In this document: piece after piece, positions 37,004-43,609 of the stretch
How the letters are laid out: the number at the start of each line of letters is the position of its first letter
How positions within the stretch are numbered: the stretch's first letter is position 1
Assembly (NCBI GenBank): GCA_015258265.1
Contig: JABZIP010000004.1
Coordinates: 41,206 to 105,205 of the forward strand
Length of the DNA stretch: 64,000 bases
Source: Clostridiales bacterium
GTDB lineage: Bacteria > Bacillota > Clostridia > Peptostreptococcales > Anaerovoracaceae
Direction of reading: 5' to 3'
Position numbers and translations under genes: made by a program
Notes under the pieces: generated by a model
The model's database searches: none
What the model saw: the letters and a program-made list of their open reading frames with translations, nothing else
Told to the model about the DNA's origin: nothing

Positions 37004-38081
37004 AGAACATATATTTAAAATATTTACAAAACTGCTTGGGACGCAAGAATTTTTGAAAGTTGCCCTGCTTTATGGAAAAGAACAATTTTTGGTAGATTGG
37101 GCGTATAGCGAAATAGTAAAAAAGTATGTAAATTCGTCAGCGAAAGATATGGACTTAATCGTTTTTGATTACGAAAAAATGGATATAGATGAACTTATAG
37201 ATGCGGTCGAAACCTATCCTATACTGTCGGAAAAGAAAGTTGTGGTAATTACAGGATTTACAGCGCTCAAGACTAAAGACGCAAAGTCGTTGAACGTCGA
37301 AGATGAACAGAAAATGCTTAAACTCATATCAAATATACCGCCTGAATCTATTTTTATAATACTGGCAAAAGAAGCCGACAAAAGGAAGAAGCTGTTTAAA
37401 GCGATAGAGGAATACGGCAAAGCCTTTGATTTTACGGCGCTTGCGGAAAAAGATTTAAATGCTTTTATAAACAAGCATTTTGCCAAGTACGGTAAAAAGA
37501 TTGAGATGGCGGCGAAAGCACAGCTTATTCAAAACAGCGGATATTTAAATGCAGAAAGCGATTATACATTGTACAACTTGGAAAATGACATAAAAAAAAT
37601 ATGCGCATATAGTGAAGCGGACACCGTGATAGCCGGCGATGTTTTGGTATTTGTGTCTGAAAATTTGGAATCGAATATCTTTTCTATGATTGATGCTTTG
37701 GCGAGAGGAAATATTGACATTGCGTTTTCCGTTTTGGATTTCGTTATTAAAAACGGCGCAAAAGAGAACAGGAATGTAGAGTTCGGCATACTCGCACTTC
37801 TTGCATCGCAGTTTGAATTGATGCTTAAGATAAGCGAACTTAAGGAAGAGGGACTTTCAAATAAGGCAGTAGCATCTTCACTGGGTGCGCATGAATATAG
37901 AGTGATGAAGGCATCGGAATTTGCAGCTAATTACGACAAAAAGGGAATCGCAAAAGCACTTGAGTTTATATATTCCATTGACAGACAGGTGAAAGAAGGC
38001 ACTATGGAAGCTCGTCTTTTACTTGAGCTGTTTCTGCCGTTTGCGGCATCACTTGCGATTAAGAAAAGTAGGTATATGTAA
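36990..38081 (+). CDS. holA: DNA polymerase III delta subunit HolA
   Basis: The clamp-loader subunit that opens the beta sliding clamp. It has 363 residues with the weak AAA+ fold of the family and no Walker motifs, as expected. VALLYGKEQFLVDW near the start, KKVVVITG near 83, and the C-terminal collar with SLGAHEYRVMKA and YSIDRQVKEGTMEARLLLELF mark it as HolA. It starts inside the preceding gene (14-base overlap). The next gene begins directly after its stop. Confidence 0.93.
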   Translation: MVKNEEHIFKIFTKLLGTQEFLKVALLYGKEQFLVDWAYSEIVKKYVNSSAKDMDLIVFDYEKMDIDELIDAVETYPILSEKKVVVITGFTALKTKDAKSLNVEDEQKMLKLISNIPPESIFIILAKEADKRKKLFKAIEEYGKAFDFTALAEKDLNAFINKHFAKYGKKIEMAAKAQLIQNSGYLNAESDYTLYNLENDIKKICAYSEADTVIAGDVLVFVSENLESNIFSMIDALARGNIDIAFSVLDFVIKNGAKENRNVEFGILALLASQFELMLKISELKEEGLSNKAVASSLGAHEYRVMKASEFAANYDKKGIAKALEFIYSIDRQVKEGTMEARLLLELFLPFAASLAIKKSRYM

Positions 38082-38756
38082 ATGCATGACCACGAGAGGC
38101 AGGCATCGGACAGTTTGGCGATAGGCTTGATTTTGGCACTTTCGGCAGGTTGTCAAGATGCTTATACATATGTAATGCGCGGCAAGATATTTGCAAATGC
38201 GCAAACGGGAAATATTATAATGATGAGCCAATGTATAGTTTTGGGCGATTGGCACGATGTGCTAAGGTATGCGCTCCCTATTGTTGCGTTTGGAGCAGGT
38301 ATTTTCTTTACGGAGCAGGTGGGCGGAAATTTGAAGCAGCTAAGCAGTATTCATTGGCGTCAGATAATTGTGATTTTGAAAATAGCCATATTGTTTTTGG
38401 TGGGATTGCTTCCAAAAGAGTACAATGTCGTAGCATCTCTTATGGTTTCTGTAGTATGCGCATTACAAGTTCAGGCGTTTAGACATGCAGGCGGAAATGT
38501 GTATGTAACGACGATGTGCGTGGGTAATCTTCGAAGCGGCACAGCGGCTCTGTCCGAATTTTGCAGAACCGGTGATAAGCAGAAACTTAAGCGTGCAGGA
38601 TTTTATTATACTATAATACTTGCATTTGCGAGCGGAGCGGCGATGAGCATGTTTTTCGCAACATTCTTTGCGATGAAGACGATATGGATATCGTGCGCAC
38701 TGCTCTTTGTAAGTTTTTTATTGATGATGCCGCGAAAAAGTAGAGATAAGATATAA
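38082..38756 (+). CDS. YoaK/DUF1275 family membrane protein
   Basis: A 224-residue membrane protein with about six hydrophobic segments. SAGCQDAYTYVMRGKIFANAQTGN near the start and QVQAFRHAGG with TGNLRSG-like spacing further on (here VGNLRSG) are the DUF1275 signature. Function is unknown in the family. The ATG abuts the holA stop. NfeD follows 18 bases later. Confidence 0.9.
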   Translation: MHDHERQASDSLAIGLILALSAGCQDAYTYVMRGKIFANAQTGNIIMMSQCIVLGDWHDVLRYALPIVAFGAGIFFTEQVGGNLKQLSSIHWRQIIVILKIAILFLVGLLPKEYNVVASLMVSVVCALQVQAFRHAGGNVYVTTMCVGNLRSGTAALSEFCRTGDKQKLKRAGFYYTIILAFASGAAMSMFFATFFAMKTIWISCALLFVSFLLMMPRKSRDKI

Positions 38757-38774
38757 AAAGGAGGTGTGTTTATT

Positions 38775-39218
38775 ATGCCGGAATTCAGTTTGCCGATATT
38801 TTGGTTGCTGCTGCTGCTAATAGTACTTGGTGTAGTTGAAATTTTCACGCAGGGGCTTGCAACTATTTGGTTTTGTGGTGGAGCACTTGTTGCTGCCATA
38901 TGTGCGATAATTGGATTGGGATTGCCTGTGCAAATAGGGGCTTTCCTGATTGTTTCAATAATCCTTCTTGTTTTTACAAGACCGATTGCTGTGAAAAAAT
39001 TTAATCCCAAAACAATTTCGACAAATGCAGAGGCACTTATAGGAAAAAACGGTGTAGTAACGGCCGAAATTAAGGAATTCGCGCCGGGGCAAGTCAGACT
39101 TAACGGACTTGAGTGGACTGCCGTTTCTTTTGATGATACTTTTATAGAAACAGATGCAAAGGTTTTGGTTAAGAAAATCGAAGGAGTAAAATTAGTTGTT
39201 ACTAAAATAGATGGATAA
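38775..39218 (+). CDS. NfeD-like membrane protein (short form)
   Basis: A 147-residue protein with three or four membrane segments (about 5-80) and a C-terminal OB-fold (about 90-147, with GKNGVVTAEI, PGQVRLNGLEWTA and VEG-type ending). This is the short NfeD form without the ClpP-like protease domain. NfeD proteins are paired with SPFH/stomatin proteins, and one follows 14 bases downstream. ATG 38775 has GGAGGTG at ideal spacing; a GTG at 38766 overlaps that site. Likely role: membrane microdomain organisation or quality control. Confidence 0.9.
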   Translation: MPEFSLPIFWLLLLLIVLGVVEIFTQGLATIWFCGGALVAAICAIIGLGLPVQIGAFLIVSIILLVFTRPIAVKKFNPKTISTNAEALIGKNGVVTAEIKEFAPGQVRLNGLEWTAVSFDDTFIETDAKVLVKKIEGVKLVVTKIDG

Positions 39219-39232
39219 AACGGGAGGACGAT

Positions 39233-40177
39233 ATGGAAAATGTATTTGGTTTAATTGCAGGGTTCGGGTTGCTAATTGTTATAATTTTATTGATTGTAAC
39301 GAATATCAGAATAGTACCTCAGGCACAGGCATATGTTTTGGAAAGACTTGGAGCTTATCATGAAACATGGGGAGTAGGACTTCATTTTAAGATACCGATG
39401 GTCGATGCTATTGCAAAAAAAGTTTCCCTTAAGGAAAATGTAATAGATTTCCCGCCACAGCCGGTAATTACGAAAGATAATGTAACGATGGAAATAGACA
39501 CGGTGGTTTATTTTCAAATAACGGATCCGAAATTATATGCATATGGAGTTGTAAATCCTATGGCGGCTATTGAAAATCTTACAGCGACTACGCTTAGGAA
39601 TATCATTGGAGAGCTTGAACTTGACGGAACACTTACAAGTAGAGAGCATATTAACAGCAAGATCAGAGTCGTACTTGATGAGGCAACTGATGCTTGGGGA
39701 ATTAAAATTAACAGAGTGGAAGTGAAAAATATTATACCACCGCGTGATATACAAGTTGCTATGGAAAAGCAGATGAGAGCGGAGCGTGAACGAAGAGAGG
39801 CAATTTTAAAGGCGGAGGGTGAGAAAAAATCAGCGGTACTTATCGCGGAAGGAAATAAGGCATCCGTAATACTCGAAGCGGAAGCGGAAAAAGAAGCCGT
39901 GATATTAAAAGCGGAAGCACAGAAGCAAGCTGCTATAAGAAAAGCCGAAGGTGAAGCGGAAGCTATCCGAATGGTACAGCAGGCTACTGCGGACAGTATA
40001 AGGATGCTGGTAGAGGCAAATCCTAACAAAGAAGTGCTTGCAATTAAGAGCATGGAAGCATTTAAGGAAGCAGCTAACGGACAGGCGACAAAAATAATTA
40101 TACCGTCAGAGATACAGGGAATTGCAGGCCTCGCAACTGCATTTACTGAAGTAATTAAGGATGCTGAAAAGAAATGA
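39233..40177 (+). CDS. SPFH/Band 7 (stomatin-like) membrane protein
   Basis: A 314-residue protein with one N-terminal membrane segment (about 4-24) and a Band 7 domain (about 25-190; ERLGAYHETWGVGLHFKIP and VEVKNIIPPRDIQ). A long Ala/Glu/Lys-rich coiled coil (about 190-255) follows, as in QmcA and stomatins, which form large ring oligomers. The start follows CGGGAGGA. The preceding NfeD protein is its usual partner. Its stop overlaps the resolvase-like gene (ATGA), linking the four genes in one unit. Confidence 0.93.
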   Translation: MENVFGLIAGFGLLIVIILLIVTNIRIVPQAQAYVLERLGAYHETWGVGLHFKIPMVDAIAKKVSLKENVIDFPPQPVITKDNVTMEIDTVVYFQITDPKLYAYGVVNPMAAIENLTATTLRNIIGELELDGTLTSREHINSKIRVVLDEATDAWGIKINRVEVKNIIPPRDIQVAMEKQMRAERERREAILKAEGEKKSAVLIAEGNKASVILEAEAEKEAVILKAEAQKQAAIRKAEGEAEAIRMVQQATADSIRMLVEANPNKEVLAIKSMEAFKEAANGQATKIIIPSEIQGIAGLATAFTEVIKDAEKK

Positions 40178-40752
40178 TATACGGATATGTAAGTGTTCAT
40201 AAACAGGGAATATCGAGAGCGGCTTCTGTGGATGAGCAGAAGCAGGTACTTTTGAAGCATTACCCTAGTGCAGAAATAATAATTGAAAACTACGAATTTC
40301 CAAACGACAGGCCGTTGCTTTTGGAAAGCATTGAAAAAATGGCAGGACGAGATACAATCGTGGTTCAGAGTTTGGACAGGCTTTGCGGTTCGATAAAAGG
40401 GGCTTTGGATATAATTGATCTTGCCATGAAAAAAGCTATACGAATCAACATCTTGAATTTAGGGATAATAGATACAGGTCCGTCCGGCAGAAGCATTATT
40501 ACGGTGCTGGAAGCGATTGCAAACTTCGATCGCGTAATGATGGTTGAAAGGACTCAAATCGGAAAAGCGGTCGCAAAAGAAAAGGCTGATTTCAAAGAAG
40601 GCAGACCTCAAAAATTCAGCGATGAAAAAATTCAACAAGCACTAAAAATGTTGGAAACAAAGAGTTATAAACAAGTTGAAGCTGAACTTGGAATCAGCAA
40701 GAGTACGCTTATACGTGCAAAAAGAAAGGAAGCAAAGGAAGCAAATGGTTAG
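40174..40752 (+). CDS. YneB-like serine recombinase family protein with altered active site
   Basis: A 192-residue protein with the resolvase/invertase fold and a C-terminal HTH (about 148-185, YKQVEAELGISKSTLIRAK). The catalytic Ser is kept (Ser7 in YGYVSV), as are DRP, SLDR and the ERT motif of helix E. Two arginines normally essential are changed: the Arg two residues before the Ser is Tyr5, and the second Arg of DRLxR is Gly (DRLCGS). Strand cutting may be lost. It overlaps the SPFH gene (ATGA) and is followed by a DUF896 gene, an order seen for yneB-ynzC in Bacillus subtilis. Confidence 0.82.
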   Translation: MIYGYVSVHKQGISRAASVDEQKQVLLKHYPSAEIIIENYEFPNDRPLLLESIEKMAGRDTIVVQSLDRLCGSIKGALDIIDLAMKKAIRINILNLGIIDTGPSGRSIITVLEAIANFDRVMMVERTQIGKAVAKEKADFKEGRPQKFSDEKIQQALKMLETKSYKQVEAELGISKSTLIRAKRKEAKEANG

Positions 40753-40918
40753 TGAAAAGGATATAGAAAGAATCAATTTCCTCGCGCGAAAATCGAAAAA
40801 CGAGGGATTATCACCAAGCGAAAAGGATGAGCAGCAGAAACTTCGAAAGGCGTATGTTGAAGCATTCAAAGCAAACTTGAAATCACAGCTGGATGACATC
40901 GAAATAGTGGATAAATAA
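40745..40918 (+). CDS. DUF896 (YnzC-like) small protein
   Basis: A 57-residue protein of the DUF896 family; IERINFLARKSKNEGLSPSEK and QQKLRKAYVEAFKANLK are the family's helical hairpin, ending DIEIV. In Bacillus subtilis the homologue ynzC is in the LexA-controlled yneA-yneB-ynzC operon. The ATG at 40745 lies inside the last codons of the resolvase-like gene and has AAAGGAAG upstream. No cell-division inhibitor (yneA-like) gene and no LexA box was seen here. Confidence 0.87.
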   Translation: MVSEKDIERINFLARKSKNEGLSPSEKDEQQKLRKAYVEAFKANLKSQLDDIEIVDK

Positions 40919-41038
40919 AAAACATACTATTTTGATAGGAAATTATTAAAAATTGCGTTTATAAAATAGAAAAAAAGGTATAAAATAGACGAAACAGATA
41001 AAGTAGTTAAATTTTAGAAAGTAAGTAAGGAGTATTTT

Positions 41039-42208
41039 ATGAAGCAGGTTTATTTAGATTATTCGGCTACCACTCCGGTAAAAAAAGAAGTTCTCGATGC
41101 GATGCTACCTTATTTTACCGAAAATTTCGGAAATCCATCGAGTCTTTATTCCCTTGCCGCACCGTCAAAAGAGGCACTGGCAAAGGCAAGAGGACAAGTT
41201 GCGGAGTTGATAAACGCCAAAGAAAAAGAAATATTTTTCACATCGGGCGGAACGGAGGCGGACAACTGGGCTTTGTTCGGCGTATGCGATGCACATTCTG
41301 AAAAAGGAAAACATATAATTACAAGCAAAATAGAACATCATGCGCTCTTGCATACTTGTGAGCAGCTCGAAAAGCGCGGATTTGAAGTTACATATTTGGA
41401 TGTAACACCTCAAGGACTTGTGAAACCGGAGGATTTGGAGGCTGCCATCAGGAAAGATACGATACTGGTAAGCATTATGACTGTAAACAATGAAATCGGA
41501 ACGGTACAGCCTATCAAAGAACTTGCGGATATTGCAAAGAAACATGGGGTTTTGTTCCACACGGATGCGGTACAGGCACTCGGGAATATGCATCTGGATG
41601 TTAAGGAGCTTGGAGTTGACTTAATGTCGATTTCGGGGCACAAGATTTATGGACCGAAGGGAATCGGTGCGCTTTATATTCGTAGCGGTGTTAGGATTTC
41701 GAACTATATGTTCGGAGGAGCGCAGGAAGCGAAAAGACGCGCGGGAACTGAAAATTTACCGGGCATCGTAGGCTTTGGAAAAGCGGCGGAACTGGCAAGA
41801 CAAAATCTGGATAGCCATATAGCAAATATGAAAGAGCTTCGAGATTACCTCGTGGATCAAATAACGGAAAAAATTCCGCATGTAATGCTAAACGGAAGCA
41901 AGGAATTTAGGCATCCTGCAAATGCGAATATCACATTTGAGTTTATCGAGGGCGAAGCGATACTGCTGTTCCTAGATCTGCAAGGAATTTCAATCTCTAC
42001 GGGTTCCGCCTGTTCATCGGCATCGCTCAAGCCGTCGCATGTTTTGGATGCAATAGGTGTGCCTGTTGAAAAAATACACGGTTCGCTAAGATTTACAGTG
42101 GGCGATTTTACAACAAAAGAAGATATAGATTATGTTGTTGCAGAGCTTGAAAAGGTAGTTAAAAGACTTAGAGAAATATCTTCAATTTCAGAGGAGAAAG
42201 GTTGGTAG
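41039..42208 (+). CDS. Cysteine desulfurase (NifS/IscS type)
   Basis: Removes sulfur from cysteine and hands it to scaffold proteins for Fe-S clusters and thiolated tRNA. It is a 389-residue PLP enzyme with Lys202 in SGHKIYGPKG (PLP lysine) and Cys325 in STGSACSSAS (sulfur carrier). The N-terminal DYSATTPV and HHALLHTCE match class V aminotransferases. The start follows GTAAGGAG. It is followed directly by an IscU-type scaffold gene. Whether it serves Fe-S assembly, tRNA thiolation or both cannot be told; no iscR is adjacent. Confidence 0.95.
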   Translation: MKQVYLDYSATTPVKKEVLDAMLPYFTENFGNPSSLYSLAAPSKEALAKARGQVAELINAKEKEIFFTSGGTEADNWALFGVCDAHSEKGKHIITSKIEHHALLHTCEQLEKRGFEVTYLDVTPQGLVKPEDLEAAIRKDTILVSIMTVNNEIGTVQPIKELADIAKKHGVLFHTDAVQALGNMHLDVKELGVDLMSISGHKIYGPKGIGALYIRSGVRISNYMFGGAQEAKRRAGTENLPGIVGFGKAAELARQNLDSHIANMKELRDYLVDQITEKIPHVMLNGSKEFRHPANANITFEFIEGEAILLFLDLQGISISTGSACSSASLKPSHVLDAIGVPVEKIHGSLRFTVGDFTTKEDIDYVVAELEKVVKRLREISSISEEKGW

Positions 42209-42213
42209 ACGAT

Positions 42214-42660
42214 ATGGCAATGTATAATGAAAAGGTAATGGAGCATTTCATGCATCCGCAAAATGTCGGAGAAATAGAAGATGCAAGCGGCAGCGGTACA
42301 TATGGAAGCCCTGTCTGCGGAGACATGATGAAAATAGATGTTAAAATTGACGAAAACGATGTGATTACAGAGGCGAAGTTCAAGACATTCGGCTGCGGCT
42401 CCGCCATAGCTTCATCAAGCGTAGCGACAGATATGATAATAGGAAAGACGGTAGAAGAAGCTCTTGCTATTACAAACAAACAAATCGTGGATGAACTTGG
42501 CGGATTGCCACCGGTAAAGATTCACTGCTCGGTACTTGCAGATCACGCTATCAAGTCGGCAATCTACGATTATGCACAAAAAAACGGAAAAACATATAAA
42601 GGCCTTGAAGGTTTTGATCCAAATGCGGACGAGGAGGATTATCATGAAGAAGAAAATTAA
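42214..42660 (+). CDS. IscU/NifU N-terminal type Fe-S scaffold protein
   Basis: The scaffold on which new Fe-S clusters form. The 148-residue protein has the three cluster cysteines in SPVCGDMMK, TFGCGSA and IHCSVLA and the conserved Asp of CGD. YNEKVMEHFMHPQNVGE is the family start. ATG 42214 is chosen; a TTG at 42202 sits too close to the GGAGAAAGG site. It pairs with the desulfurase gene upstream, with a six-base gap, and overlaps the SemiSWEET gene by 17 bases. An acidic tail replaces the NifU C-terminal domain. Confidence 0.93.
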   Translation: MAMYNEKVMEHFMHPQNVGEIEDASGSGTYGSPVCGDMMKIDVKIDENDVITEAKFKTFGCGSAIASSSVATDMIIGKTVEEALAITNKQIVDELGGLPPVKIHCSVLADHAIKSAIYDYAQKNGKTYKGLEGFDPNADEEDYHEEEN

Positions 42661-42904
42661 CACAATTGTGGGATCTATAGGAGCATTTATAGGAGTGTTT
42701 GTATTTATAACATACATACCTCAGATAATGGCTAATCTTAGCGGGGTTAAAGGCCAGCCTTGGCAGCCTATTACTGCAGCGGTTTCCTGTTTGATTTGGG
42801 TAATTTACGGATGGACAAAAGAACCGAAGAAAGATTATATACTTATAATACCAAATGCAACCGGTGTAGTGCTTGGATTTTTAACATTTATTACAGCACT
42901 GTAA
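42644..42904 (+). CDS. SemiSWEET (PQ-loop) sugar transporter-like protein
   Basis: An 86-residue membrane protein with three helices (about 8-27, 40-58, 64-84), the size and layout of bacterial SemiSWEETs, which dimerise to move sugars down their gradient. YIPQI in helix 1 is the PQ motif, and IWVIYGWTKEPKKDY and NATGVVLGF match the family. The ATG at 42644 has GAGGAGG upstream and lies inside the scaffold gene's last codons. It ends the Fe-S unit before a terminator. The substrate is unknown and its link to Fe-S assembly may be only positional. Confidence 0.87.
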   Translation: MKKKINTIVGSIGAFIGVFVFITYIPQIMANLSGVKGQPWQPITAAVSCLIWVIYGWTKEPKKDYILIIPNATGVVLGFLTFITAL

Positions 42905-42912
42905 TTAAGAAA

Positions 42913-42944
42913 AAGAAGTAGAAATACAATCTGCTTCTTTTTTT
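42913..42944 (+). terminator. Rho-independent terminator of the Fe-S unit
   Basis: A 10-bp stem (42913-42922 with 42930-42939, one G-T pair), a 7-base loop and a run of Ts. Confidence 0.8.
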
Positions 42945-42978
42945 GCTTTGATTGTATCTTGGAGGATGGTGAGAAATT

Positions 42979-43584
42979 ATGGAATACATAGGTGATGTGT
43001 TTTACGATTACGGCGGAGCACTTTATGCGAACATTACGAACAAATGTCCGTGCAGATGCGAATTTTGTATTCGGGATATGGTAGACGGCGTTGGAGAGGC
43101 GGACTCGCTTTGGTTAAAACGAGAGCCGTCTTTGGATGAAATAAAGGCGCTCATTGATGAAGAAAATTTAAACGGTTACGATGAACTTGTATTTTGCGGC
43201 TATGGAGAACCTACTGAGAGGCTTTCGGAGCTTTTGGAAGTCGCAAAATATGCTAAGGTTAAAAATCCGAGCATAAGGGTTAGAATAAACACGAACGGAC
43301 TTGCTGATTTAATCAACAACCGAGATACGACAAAAGAGCTGGCAGGTGTGATAGATGCGGTTTCTGTTAGTTTAAATGCCAAAAATGAGGATGACTATTT
43401 TAAATTGTGCCACCCCAAATTCGGAAAGAAATCGTATAGAGCAATTCTTGATTATACAAGGCGTGTAAAGGAGAGTATAGAAGATACAACGATGTCGGTA
43501 GTAGGCTTTAGCTTACTGGTCGATGATATAGCTTCATGTAAGAAAATTGCGGAGGAAATAGGAGTTAAATTTAGGGTTAGGTAA
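42979..43584 (+). CDS. TatD-linked radical SAM protein
   Basis: A 201-residue protein with the radical SAM CxxxCxxC motif (within NKCPCRCEFC, near residue 20) for a 4Fe-4S cluster, then ELVFCGYGEPTE (GGE-like) and RINTNG. It matches the short radical SAM family often found beside or fused to TatD-type nucleases. No TatD gene is next to it here. The reaction is unknown. GGAGG precedes the start. The next gene begins 25 bases after the stop, in the same direction, without a terminator. Confidence 0.85.
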   Translation: MEYIGDVFYDYGGALYANITNKCPCRCEFCIRDMVDGVGEADSLWLKREPSLDEIKALIDEENLNGYDELVFCGYGEPTERLSELLEVAKYAKVKNPSIRVRINTNGLADLINNRDTTKELAGVIDAVSVSLNAKNEDDYFKLCHPKFGKKSYRAILDYTRRVKESIEDTTMSVVGFSLLVDDIASCKKIAEEIGVKFRVR

Positions 43585-43609
43585 ATACTGTTTCGTTTCG
43601 GGGGAGAAT

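Noticed and set aside
40174..40752. Resolvase-like gene as sign of a transposon or integrated element
   Set aside because: No inverted repeats, transposase, cargo or composition change around it; the YnzC-like neighbour points to a resident chromosomal gene.
40919..41038. Promoter or IscR-type operator before the desulfurase gene
   Set aside because: TATAAA-like runs exist but no -35 with proper spacing; the region is too AT-rich for a confident call.
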